A stretch of DNA of 13,739 nt from Smittium culicis (taxonomy: Eukaryota; Kickxellomycota; Harpellomycetes; Harpellales; Legeriomycetaceae), in assembly GCA_001970855.1 (NCBI GenBank), contig LSSN01000486.1:1-13739 (forward strand), written 5' to 3'. Below are positions 1-9,366 of this stretch, in pieces. The position numbers and the translations under genes were made by a program. A model generated the notes under the pieces. It made no database searches and had not been told where the DNA came from. It saw only the letters and a list, made by a program, of their open reading frames with translations. Numbering within the stretch: position 1 is the stretch's first letter; each line of letters begins with the position of its first letter.

Positions 1-890
1 TCTTTTCATTCATGATCATCCTGGATGCCTCTATTGTGAAATCCTGATTTCCTTCTTGTGAATCCTGAAGCTCGTTTTCCAGGAGCTGAATTTTATACCG
101 AAATGGCTGATAGACTGCTTGGGGTTCATTGAAGACTTCTCGTTATTTATGATGAACCCCAGCTTGGATAGCTTGTTTTAAATAATCGTTTTGTACTTTT
201 TAGACTCGTTTCTGGTTGATACCAAGATATTAAAATCGTCAAAATAGCTCGAGATTCGAATCCCTCGAGCTCCCGCCTACTTGTGAACCGGCTTTAGTAT
301 TTTTGTAAATACCAGTGGGATTAAAAATAGACCAAATGTAAGTACCCTATACTTTTAGACGCGATGGACCCATGTGAATCTGACACATTTTCTTGACGCC
401 TTGTAGATAAGTACGTACAAGATGGCATTTCTGAGATCGATAATTTTCATATAGTCTCTCTTTAACAAGATTCGTAAGACGGTGTTGAGTGACTCCATTT
501 TGAAATGCTGCTAGGTGAAGTACTAGTTCAGAAGTCTCACATTGATAACCACCTGTGTTACTTCATTCTTCTTTGGTACGGTGAATGCCTTTAAGAATAA
601 TAATGGCTGCGCTGCTGAAACTTCTTTTATAGATTTTTTCGAGAGGATACTTGCAATCTCATTGATGACCTTTTCCGGAAGTTTCTTTAAGTCCTTCATG
701 CACGGATTTTACTTATTGATCATGGGAGGCTACGTATTGAAGGTAATTCGGAACCTTTCCTTGATCACCATTAGTATCCATTGGTGATCGGTAAGCTTCT
801 TCCATGCCTCCTGAAAGAGCTTCAGCCTGCCTCCTACTTTCGGAGTCTGGAGCTGCTGCCACTCCAAAAATTGTTATTATAAGTGTTGAA
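1..890 (-). pseudogene. Reverse transcriptase (pol) relic of the DIRS-like element, truncated by window edge
   Basis: One minus-strand frame, ignoring stops, reads as a reverse transcriptase from about 890 down to about 50. In order: GGRLKLFQEAWKKLTDHQWI; KKLPEKVINEIASILSKKSI; FTVPKKNEVTQVVINVRLLN; QHFKMESLNTVL; IDLRNAI with the first catalytic Asp at 438-436; ASRKCVRFTW; VLTFGLFLIPLVFTKILKP; GARGIRISSYFDDFN with the YxDD box at 246-235; and KLSKLGFIINNEKSSMNP. Seven in-frame stops interrupt it, including TAG in LN*YFT, TAA at 357-355, and TAG just before the AGARGIRI block. A frameshift near 50 moves the rest to another frame (EASRMIMNEK). The catalytic aspartates are still encoded, but the protein cannot be made. 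RNase H and recombinase would lie left of position 1. Confidence 0.85.
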
Positions 891-1671
891 ACGGGGCTGA
901 CTGTGTTTTTGGACCTACATCGCCTCTTGGATCTGTGACTACTGGATCTGCTGTATTCCCACGAGGTTTGGGAATGATATCCGGTTAGCGTACCTAGACC
1001 TGCGAGACTGGTAGCTTTTGAATGCTCTCTGTGCCGCTTGCTGGTTGATCTTTGCTTCGACAATATAATTTGTGTCGACAAGAGATTTCTTGGTTTCTGG
1101 ATAGAGTTGCAGCGTGTAATTTTCAACACCCGTATCTCATTATGACTGATCGATCCTGTACTGCCTGAGGTGCGTTTCCGCATCAGCCAAGAGTACCCTG
1201 ATTGAGTTAAAAAATTCAATAACCTTGGAAACTGGTGCTTGGTTTCCACCTTGTATGCAATCGTGCACAAAGAAGTCAATATTCCTCATTATAGCCGATA
1301 AACTGCAGTGTGCATGTTATATAGCGGTGTCGGTGCTCCTAGCGGTTCCGGGTAACTTGAAATTGACCGCAGGGAGGTCATAACTCATGGAAAAGTTACT
1401 GGGGACGGCGGCAAATGAACTTCTTTCGATTAAAATCATACATAGGGGATTTGAAAAAGCCTTCATTTATGGTTGGAAGTGCTTCTTTTAGCTCTTTTTT
1501 AAGCACCATTTCTGCGGGTCGTGGTCTTTTTGTGATGTAGGATAGAGGTAGATCCTTAACCGCTGACTCCGGGACTAACTCTATCACTGGCTGTGAACAT
1601 TATTTCTCCAGGACTGTAAGTCAGTTGAGGATTTCCTGAAGTATTTCTTGAGAAATGATTACATTATTCAT
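834..1671 (-). pseudogene. gag-like ORF relic of the DIRS-like element
   Basis: The likely start is the ATG at 1671-1669 (MNNVIISQEILQEIL), followed in frame by a TGA and a TAA, then an open stretch around 1587-1396 containing VPESAVKDLPLSYITKRPRP and ALPTINEGFFKSP. After a frameshift near 1400 the frame continues with NFSMSYDLPAVNF and later DFFVHDCIQ...VSKVIEFFNSIRVLLADAETHLRQ. Two small compensating shifts lie around 1300-1330. It then runs through YTLQLYPETKKSLVD and an Arg/Gln-rich basic tail to a stop at 836-834. In this family Gag packages element RNA, and the basic tail could bind nucleic acid. Nothing like a CCHC knuckle is seen. The 3' end overlaps the start of the RT frame. The identification depends on my recollection of similar gag proteins in gut fungi. 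The decayed state is seen directly. Confidence 0.65.
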
Positions 1672-3842
1672 AATTTGTACTTTATTTAATTTAATTATAT
1701 ATAAATGCTGGTTGTATACCTAGCGAAAGAAATGATGGTGAAGAACACAAGAAAACTGGGAAAACAGGTTGTTTTTATATATATATTTTTATTTTTTTTT
1801 GTTTTAAAAAATTTTTTTCATACTTTTAACCCTTACTTTTTCTAGGAAATTTTGATACTGAATTTATACTTTCTAGAATATTCTTGAATTTTCAATTTCA
1901 GATAACGAAATTTCGAACATTTTGGAACTTATGAAAAAAAATTTTGAGGTTAAAGTATATTATCTACGAAAATTTTCAAAATAAATAAGATAAGGTAACA
2001 CTCATAATTGTATCTTTCAAATGAAGAATAATAAATATAAGTTTTTATTTCTTTGAACTATCTTAATACTAAACATCCAAAATATTTCAATCTGATTCAA
2101 AATTAATAAATTAATATAAAATATTGCAATAAGTTATTATAAATTTGTATCACTGATAATAATCTATTTTAAATTAACTCTATTAGTGATAGCCCTAGAA
2201 ATAGATAAAAATAATTACTATAAATGAGCATTGCCAAATAGAAGTTAAAAGTCTCGATTAAATTATTGTTAAATTGAATTAATTTATAGTAATAAATTGG
2301 GTATAACGCCTATACTGACCAATATAGCATATTTCTTTAATTATTTAATTTAAATAGTTTTAAATAATTTATCTCTACGCTTCATAAATCTCGTTCTAAA
2401 ATAATAAAAAATAATCGGTTATAACATTTTAGATTTATTTTTTATTTAGAGATTATATTTCACATCAATAAAAACACATTATTATTGATCAGTTAATATA
2501 TTATTATTAAGTAGTAAGTTTTGGCAGTATTAAAAATATTACATAATTATGGCTATTATTGCACGGTTTAAATACAATTCCAGCAATAATGAACTCTTAA
2601 ATTAGAAAATATAACACAATACATCCCTCTACAGTTTCAAAGCTAATGAAATAATTTATCTCTTTTATGGTTGTAAGCTCACGTTTTTTTGGAAATATAA
2701 ATGATTTTTTTACTAAGATTATATATGAAAAAAATATAATTCAGAATCTATTAAATATATTGCGTATGGAATTTTCTGTAAAAAAATTAATAAAAGCTTA
2801 TTATTCTTTTTTTTTCAATGTAAATTTGGGAAATAAACAAAAATATTACAGAAAAATTCCTATCAAACGTATCCATAGATGGAATTTCACATTTTATTCG
2901 ATCAAAATTAAATGAAAAAAAATCTTTTGATTTTATTGATAGAAAATTATAAATTATCTGAAATCTAATTGTTAAAATTAGTAATGCTTTTTGCATAGAC
3001 AATATAAACATTAATCAAGCACAAAAATCATATGATTCGTAAGGTAATCCAATTACTGATTTTAACAATTGAAATTATTTTTAATATACATTTAAGATAA
3101 TAATGCAAATATATATATAGTTCAATAGAATTATATTTTATTTATTATAAATACAATTATGAAACTAAAAGTTATATTGATTCTCGAGAAAATTTCTCGA
3201 AGGCACGAGGGCAAGTTTCGTGATCTAAATTAAACTTTTAAAAAATTAAAACATATGGGTTTGGTAACAAAAAATCCACGAAAATAAATTAATTCTACAA
3301 ATGGTTAATTTATTTATTATTACCTTATAATATTTCAATTACTGTATTATTTCACCTTAATATAAATTCTCGGGTTTTCTTTGGTAGTTAGAAGAAAGTA
3401 TAGCCTTTAACCTTTAAAAGAGTTTTTTTAGTCACTTTTTTATTCTTTTGGAAATTAATTCTAATTCAAAAAAAAAAGCAGAGATTTGTTGATTATAAAA
3501 ACAGATCAATAAATCCTCAATACAATTATATTAAATAAGTGACTGGAATACCTAAAATAAGTAAATATCGTATCTATAAAAACGAATACAGCCAAAGAAA
3601 TAGGTAGATATTCGAAATGCAATATCAATTATCTATCGCAACTTAACTTTGTAAATTGAAAGTTCCCCAAATTGAGGGTTTTCACCTTTTCGATTTATTC
3701 TTTATTTTAACATCTTTGTTAAATATAAACACCGATAATATTCCTTTTTTCTAAATAAAATATCAACTTACAAAATATTAGTAAATGGATAACATTTCAA
3801 ATTTTATTTTAAATTATCAATAGAAATAGATACTTTGATAAT

Positions 3843-3949
3843 CGGGTCAAAAACTAATGTTCCTTGTTAACTTTAGACCCAGGTGATAACCTGTATAAGC
3901 AAAATTTTCATCTCCTTAATCTTGACCTGTAAAATTAGTTTTTAACCCG
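3843..3949. repeat. Imperfect inverted repeat, 15-bp arms around about 77 bp
   Basis: The left arm CGGGTCAAAAACTAA (3843-3857) and right arm TTAGTTTTTAACCCG (3935-3949) are reverse complements with one mismatch. The interior is less AT-rich than its surroundings and holds further GACC/AGGT words (3877-3884, 3924-3928). It could be a small non-autonomous element or a structured RNA. No target-site duplication was recognised. Confidence 0.5.
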
Positions 3950-4240
3950 GCTTGTATATTTGGAGATTATTTTGAGCAGCTTAACATTTTGTAATAAAAT
4001 TTTCTTTGATTTAAAATTTTATTTAGGGTCTAAATTCAATAAGTATATATTATCAAATTTCATTAATAGGTTAGTCAATAATAACACCTAATTAATATAG
4101 GTAAAAATAATATCAATGATAAAAAGTTCCTTTTTACCGAAGAATCTCCCATTTAGACAACTGTAGTATATTTTTTAGTTAGACTAGTAGAATTTTTTGA
4201 ATTTATTTATTGTTTAAATTTAAATTTCAATAAAAAATAA

Positions 4241-4260
4241 TAGTATAGTATAGTATAGTT
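4241..4260. repeat. Pentanucleotide microsatellite (TAGTA)n
   Basis: Three perfect TAGTA units and a fourth with one change stand in tandem at 4241-4260, in AT-rich DNA about 690 bases upstream of the CYRI start codon. This is an ordinary simple repeat with no evident function. Confidence 0.8.
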
Positions 4261-4351
4261 TAGAACTAGAAATAATCATGAAATTTGAATTGAAAATGAA
4301 ATTCTTTTATTCAAGAAATGCAGCAATTAGCTTTGTAAGCGCTGTAACTGG

Positions 4352-4370
4352 CCAATCATATAATGATCGG
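4352..4370. promoter_or_regulatory. CCAAT box inside a 19-bp imperfect palindrome
   Basis: The sequence CCAATCATATAATGATCGG pairs with itself outward from its centre, with one mismatched position (A against C). It begins with a CCAAT pentamer and lies about 590 bases before the CYRI ATG, in an otherwise AT-rich flank. A role in CYRI transcription is only a guess. Confidence 0.3.
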
Positions 4371-4943
4371 TAAATAAGCCCGGCAATTGTAAAACAAACA
4401 AATAATTCTACTTGTTATAATAAATAAGTCAAGATAATTCTATTGGCTTAAGATGTTAGAAATAGTTATAATTGTTTTTATAAGCCAAAAACAAATTTTA
4501 TCTTTTTTGTGACGCAGTTTAATTATTTCTTAGGATTTACGGCATTTATTTTGCGTGTTAAATTTGAATTATTAAAACTTTTTGTTTTTTATTGTGTATA
4601 ATTCAGCCTCTTTTTACTTTTTTTGTGTATTTTTCTGCCTCTTTTTTATCTTTTAATATCACATATTCTCACAACCTATATCTTTTAGCTTATATTTTTA
4701 TTCAAACTAACTCATTATCACCCATCAATTTTCTGGCACATTTAGCTTATATCTTATAACAATCACTATTTGTATTACTTGTTTGTAATAATATAGCTAA
4801 TTTCACTTTAATGTTTCTTTAATTTCCACTGCTTTTCGAATATTCTTACATCTTAACCCTCCTAATTTTAATTTTTACTTCCTTTGCTCATTCTTACTAT
4901 ACTCCTTCTTATTGTTTTTATATATTTCAAAAAAAATATTACA

Positions 4944-6579
4944 ATGGGTAATTTTCTTTCATCTCTACGAGGAAATAACTCAAACTTCGCTGACGATATA
5001 TTTAATCCCTCAAGCCTTAAATCCAGTCTCCTAGAAGGTCAAACGTCTCTTTCGCAATTGTATCCATCAATCTACCTCAAGCTGGAAGGTTAATATCTAT
5101 CCCACTTCTTTACTCCTAAATTTCTTTCAGCTTTTATACCTTTATTTCTTACCTAGGCTTGCCTGATCCAAAAGATGATGATGCTTTATGCAAAGACCTG
5201 TCGAAATCTATACAGAAAGGAAGCGATTTTCTTGAGAAAATATCTAGATATAAAGGATCTTCTGCTCTCATTAAAAATGTACCAATTCTTTATTACTATC
5301 CTATTTTCCTTTCTTAATTTCTTTAATTCTCCTAATAGGCAATATCTAACCCAACCAATGAAAACGAATTGATTGCCTTGAAAAGTATAATTCCCATGAT
5401 TCTTCTTTTAAAAGACTGCTACTTACTCTCTTGCGAAATTGGTATATATTTTTTTATTATCTCTAGCTTTATATATATATCTAATTGCATCTTTACCTCA
5501 AAGAATCTCATATCCCTCGAGTCTTGTCTGTTCTTTTCCAAAGCAATGGTAATCCCGACTCAGATAATTTATACACTCATGGAAGTATCGTAGCACTCAA
5601 ATTTGCAAAAATTATGGACTACTCTTTTCAATTTGACACTCTTAAGGTAATTATTATCCGTACTAGACTCAAATTTCATTTAGCTAAATACATCATATCA
5701 TCTATGAAATACCTATTTTTTTCGATTAAATACCCTCTATTCCTTGATTATTAGATGGGCCTGACTGACATTCAGAATGATCTCTCGTACTACAGAAGAA
5801 TGTCGCCAAAATTAGCTAAATTTGACCTGGTATTTGTCCACATAAGCCCATTCTATATTCTTTTAGCTTTTTTCTCTCTATCCTTTCAATTATTCTCTAA
5901 ACTTCATATATGAATATTATAATTATTTTACTCTTAAATATCTAGCCAAAAGATTATGACTCTGAACTATCCACCGATATCACAAACTACATGTCCTTGT
6001 TCTATGCTCACCACAACCCAATGATCAAAATTATTGTTGACCAAACCCAGCGAACAATATCTGTAAATTTTACTAATTGGCTTTTTTTTAGCCAGTTTTA
6101 TTTGATCTGTCTTATCATCTCTATCTAACCTTTTATTTTCTTTTTATATATTTAGTCTAATAACAGGCTTGATTTTTTACAAAGCTTGGCTGTCTTATCT
6201 GCCGGTGTTATTAATTCTGTAAAGAAAGGGTAACTACAACACTTTTTATAATTTCGATATTATCCTTAATTTTCCTATTCTGAGAATATAATATACATTT
6301 TTTATAATCTTTAAATGATTGCGTTTTGGCTTTAGTGTACCTAATATGCAACTATATCTATACGTAAGAATATTAATGACTACTTGTATTATGTACGACT
6401 GGATGTCTGAAAAAGGCGTATTTGTATCTTCTTCGAAAATCCCTATTCTAGAAGTTGTTAGCCTCATATTCCAGCACACTAACGCTAACGCCACTGGCTA
6501 CTTGGTGTCTATTCAACTAGGATGCAAAAACTTCAATGACCCTTCAACCCCCCATTTAGTTAAAAGTGCCTTCGCCTAA
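4944..6579 (+). CDS. CYRI: CYRI/FAM49 family protein (CYFIP-related Rac1 interactor), 8 exons
   Basis: Exons: 4944-5088, 5157-5278, 5339-5441, 5504-5646, 5755-5829, 5946-6062, 6156-6229, 6336-6579, giving 340 aa (animal CYRI about 324). All seven introns are GT-AG, 60-116 nt, and their phases join cleanly. The start is MGNFLSS: Met-Gly at the N terminus is the myristoylation site used by CYRI for membrane attachment, and A stands at -3. Family landmarks follow in order: SRYKGSSALIKNAISNP (about 75-95), IMDYSFQFDTLKMGLTDIQN, DLSYYRRMS, MSLFYAHHNPMIK, and the C-terminal block with MYDWMSEKGVF...SKI and a final KNFNDPSTPHLVKSAFA. The paired arginines R185-R186 in YYRR correspond to the Rac1-contact arginines of mammalian CYRI-B. 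In animals and Dictyostelium, CYRI sequesters active Rac1 and so limits Scar/WAVE-Arp2/3 actin branching. That role here is inferred from the family. The donor of intron 1 (GTTAAT) is the weakest splice site. The gene converges on the synthetase gene. Confidence 0.93.
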
Positions 6580-6732
6580 TTATTGTTCTTTTTTACCTCT
6601 TTTCAATAGCTTAATTTCACCGTGTTTACTATAGTCTTTCGTTTTTAGTTTTTATGTTACTTGCTTTGTATTTATCTTTTTTTTTTTCTAACATCTGGTC
6701 TGTTTATCATTAATATAATAATAATAACCATA

Positions 6733-6738
6733 TTTATT
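6733..6738 (-). terminator. Candidate polyadenylation signal for the synthetase (AATAAA on minus)
   Basis: TTTATT on the plus strand reads AATAAA on the minus strand, about 157 bases after the synthetase stop. It lies past the CYRI signal at 6774, so the two 3' UTRs would overlap if both signals are used. Confidence 0.35.
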
Positions 6739-6773
6739 TATATATTCCATAATAGTGCATTAATAATATCCAA

Positions 6774-6779
6774 AATAAA
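6774..6779 (+). terminator. Candidate polyadenylation signal for CYRI (AATAAA)
   Basis: A canonical AATAAA lies 195 bases after the CYRI stop. Hexamers like this occur by chance often in AT-rich DNA, so position is the only support. Confidence 0.35.
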
Positions 6780-6894
6780 AACACAATCCGCATCATACTA
6801 CTTTTCAGATAACTAGTTGTTAAATTTAGAGAGAGTTAGAGTGAAACTACTTAGTCTTGAATTTTAGTAAAAATAGTAAAAATATTGTAGCGGA

Positions 6895-9048
6895 TTAAAC
6901 GGAACAGTGGTTGAAGTATCGAGGAAATAGGACAACATCCCTAATATTCCTAGTGTTAGTAACAAGCTGAACAAGTCTGTCAAATCCGACCCCAAACCCA
7001 GCATGAGGTGCGCTTCCATATTTGCGCAAATCAAGGTACCATTGCAATGAACTTTCAATTTCGTTTATGTCATTGTGATCTGATGAGACTGATGAATTTT
7101 GTGTATTTTCAGCTTTAATCATATCTTTAATATTTTGGTGCAAGATATTGTAATTGTCTTCACGTAAGCTTCCTCCAGCAAGCTCGGCGAAGTTGGGCAT
7201 AAGGAGGTCAACACAACCAACAGTTTCAAGTTGATAATCACAACTGGAGATGTTATTGTTAACGGGAAATTTATCAGTGTTGTTCTGGTTAGAAGGTGGA
7301 GAGGAATTAGTGCTATCGAGTATAATTTTGTTAGATTTCATATAGAACGGTTTGATTTGTTTAGGATAGTCATAAACGAAAGTCGGGGTAGCGTTAAAGT
7401 GAATGTTTGAAAGGTATAATTCGTGTTCTGTTTGGAGCTGGTTTCCATAAATTGGCTTGAACTGGAAATTAAAATCTGAATTCTGCAAAACTTTGATTGC
7501 ATCAGTGTACGAAATTCTTGCAAAGGGTTTTGGGGGCGAGCCAGAATCAGAAAAAAAGTCGATAATGTCAAAGTTACAAGGCTGAATGGGGAAATAGGTA
7601 GATGATTTATTTTTAGTGCTGTTAGTAGTATTAGGTGAGTTATTAGCTTGGTTTTTCAGCGAGTGTTTGTGATTGAGACAGTAGGCTAGCTCATTCGGCA
7701 GCTGTTTTATTAAAGACGAAATGGGATCTCTGACGCTTTCCTCGATGATGTCCATAAGCTGGCTAACAGAATCCACAAAGCAGAGCTCAGCTTCGAGCAT
7801 CCAAAACTCGGCAAGATGACGACTGGTGAGCCCCAATTCAGCACGAAAGCAAGGGCTTAGGGTATAAACTCTGTTGTTAGCAAGCGCGGCGGCTTCCAAA
7901 TGCAACTGGCCAGAAACGGTTAAATGGACGGTTTTACCGGGTCCATAAAAGTCTTTAGGGGTATTGTGTAGGTGAAAAGTGCTAGAACCGCCTTCACAAT
8001 CGTTTGCAGTGAGTATTGGGGTGTTAATTTGAATAAAGTCATTTTTTGAGTAAAAAGAGTGTATATTTTGGATTAACTGGTTTCTTATTCTAGATATTGC
8101 GGTGAAAAGATCAAGACGAGGTCGTAAATGTTCAAAAGATCTAGTGTAATCAAGAGTTTGGTATTTTTTTTGGAACGGATATTCCTACATAATTAAATCG
8201 ATAAAAGTAACAGGGAAACAGAAATGAGTATCTAGTATTGAGAATACGATTTGGTGACAAGTTATATAACATAAAAATAGGTGTTATGATAATAAAAGGC
8301 CAAATTGGCAAATAAAAATATAATATTAATTGTAATTTTTTTTTTAATTGTAATACCTCAGTATTCGTTTTACCTAAGACTTTTAATTTAGAAGAAAGTA
8401 ATTCTAGAGCTTGGTTTTTTCCCGGGCTTTTAACTAGTGTACCGGTTATCTCGACAGAGCAGGCTATATTGAGGCTTTTTAAAGAAGGGAGTAAAAGTTA
8501 AACTTCCAGGCATAAAAGTGGCGAAATAAAAAATTTAAAAAAATTAAAAAAAAAAAAAGAACAATCTGGTTAGTGAAAGGTGGATCTTACTCAGCGGGAA
8601 GGGGATCAATGGTTGACAAATCGAATACAGCTTGCAAACCAGCGAAATTAGAACCGTCGTGGATTTTTAAGAAAGCGACGTTTTTTTGCTTTCTGTAGTA
8701 TTTTACCCAACCATACACAGATACTTGGTCACCGGGAAGTTTTGTTGATAAAATCTGGTTTATAGTTGGGTTTAAAGATTTTAAAGCAGAATTCGAACTG
8801 GAAAGAAGAACAGACTTTCGGGCTTGGGTAGTTGTTGAGTCTTTGGTCAAGTTGGAACTTTTGGCTTGGTTAGGGTTTAAAATCGGGTCAGAGTTTTGGA
8901 TATGCTCAGAAAGAGAAAAAGATTTTGTTGAGTGGAAGGATCTGACGTAAATAGTTTGATGAAGGCGAAATCGAGAAAATGATGATGGTAGAGGTGTTCG
9001 ACATGGCGATATGCTAGAGAGTTTGGTAAATGGGTAAGACTTTAGCAT
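6895..9048 (-). CDS. NARS2: Asparaginyl-tRNA synthetase, mitochondrial type, 3 exons
   Basis: Exons on the minus strand: 9048-8591, 8474-8357, 8184-6895, giving 621 aa. Introns are GT-AG, 116 and 172 nt, and phases 2 and 0 join without a break. It charges tRNA-Asn with asparagine using ATP. Residues 1 to about 50 are Ser/Arg/Lys/His-rich and nearly free of acids (MLKSYPFTKLSS...RFRLHQ...RSFHSTK), fitting a mitochondrial presequence. An OB-fold anticodon-binding domain spans about 105-190 (VYGWVKYYRKQKNVAFLKIHDG, CSVEITGTLVKSPG). The class II core follows: HLRPR, VSGQLHLEAA, motif 2 FRAE at 304-307 with TSRHLAEFWMLEAE, AGGSLRED, and motif 3 GFGVGFDR at 588-595 close to the C terminus. The bacterial-like close match (E. 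coli AsnRS is 466 aa) and the N-terminal extension favour the organellar enzyme over the cytosolic one. Two Asn/Ser-rich insertions interrupt the core. Motif 3 has Asp where Glu is usual. It lies 318 bp downstream of the tropomyosin gene, same strand. Confidence 0.95.
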
Positions 9049-9366
9049 ATTTACGCTAGCAAAAAATGGATTATATCAATAAGAAAATTTAATATTAGCG
9101 CCAACAAAATTAAAAAAAAAAAAAAAAGAGTAAAAGCGGGATTATATGATAAGGAAAATGACAGGATTTGATCAAATTGATATTATGTATTGAAAAAAAA
9201 AAAAAAAAAAATTAATACTAATAAATTTAGAGATGGAAAAAAAATAGGTTTTTATTAATAAAATTATCAAGAAACCAGAAAATAAAGTATTAGGGTATAG
9301 AAGAAATAGATGCCCGTCGAATTAGTATTCGGGAGGCATAAAGAGTTGGAGTGAGAGAGGGGACGA
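9049..9366 (-). promoter_or_regulatory. Intergenic region: tropomyosin 3' UTR and synthetase promoter with poly(dA:dT) tracts
   Basis: Between the tropomyosin stop and the synthetase start lie two long A runs on the plus strand, about 17 bases near 9111-9127 and 19 near 9194-9212, which are T runs in the direction of transcription. In yeasts such poly(dA:dT) tracts keep promoters free of nucleosomes, so they are plausible promoter elements for the synthetase. A TATA-like ATATAA lies just upstream of the start, near 9070. No separate gene is seen. Confidence 0.5.
9251..9256 (-). terminator. Candidate polyadenylation signal for tropomyosin (AATAAA on minus)
   Basis: AATAAA on the minus strand lies about 111 bases after the tropomyosin stop codon, a normal distance for a fungal 3' UTR. 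Chance occurrence in this AT-rich spacer is possible. Confidence 0.4.

Larger units (their letters stand above)
1..1770 (-). mobile_element. Degenerate DIRS-like retrotransposon, 5' part (leader, gag relic, RT relic)
   Basis: Read on the minus strand, this stretch has the order leader, gag, reverse transcriptase, and it is cut by the left window edge inside RT. Base composition is near balanced here and drops to AT-rich simple sequence at about 1771, which I take as the approximate 5' boundary. No terminal repeat was found, because the other end lies outside. The class call rests on RT wording typical of DIRS/tyrosine-recombinase elements (HFKMES, IDLRNA, then a FGL...LVFTKIL block and YFDD) and on a gag of the type paired with such RTs. 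The recombinase and RNase H that would prove it are not in view. Both reading frames are broken by several stops and frameshifts, so this is an inactive copy. A Ty3-like assignment is the main alternative. Confidence 0.75.
1771..4943. other. AT-rich gene-free region, including the CYRI 5' flank
   Basis: About 3.2 kb of AT-rich sequence with frequent A and T runs. Open frames here are short (the longest is 82 codons at 2667-2915), dominated by Ile, Lys, Phe and Asn, and match no family I recognise. The last 200 bases before the CYRI start are pyrimidine-rich, as expected for a fungal promoter and 5' leader. Small structures inside it are listed separately: an inverted repeat at 3843-3949, palindromes at 3185-3222, a pentanucleotide repeat at 4241-4260 and a CCAAT palindrome at 4352-4370. 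I found no tRNA, rRNA or snRNA signature. Confidence 0.6.
6580..6894. other. Convergent 3' intergenic region between CYRI and the synthetase
   Basis: This 315-base AT-rich interval separates two stop codons that face each other. It holds T-rich tracts just after the CYRI stop and candidate polyadenylation signals for both strands, listed separately. No coding frame or RNA gene is seen. Confidence 0.7.

Noticed and set aside
248..266. GATTCGAATCCC resembling a tRNA T-loop / B box
   Set aside because: No acceptor, D or anticodon arms can be placed around it, and the bases encode GIRISS of the RT relic on the minus strand.
542..787. 81-codon plus-strand open frame
   Set aside because: It is antisense to the RT relic, whose minus-strand reading (KKLPEKVINEI, FTVPKKNEV) matches reverse transcriptase.
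713..1279. 188-codon minus-strand open frame within the retroelement
   Set aside because: The protein-like gag and RT readings lie in the other two minus-strand frames here. This Ser/Arg/Thr-rich frame is an out-of-frame shadow.
2667..2915. 82-codon plus-strand open frame and the overlapping 74-codon minus-strand frame at 2787-3011
   Set aside because: Composition is what AT-rich non-coding DNA gives (Ile, Lys, Phe, Asn, Tyr). No motif is recognised, and the two frames overlap on opposite strands.
4884..4943. Upstream in-frame ATG that would add 20 residues to CYRI
   Set aside because: The added segment is a hydrophobic T-rich translation, while the second Met begins MGNF, matching the family N terminus with its required Gly2.
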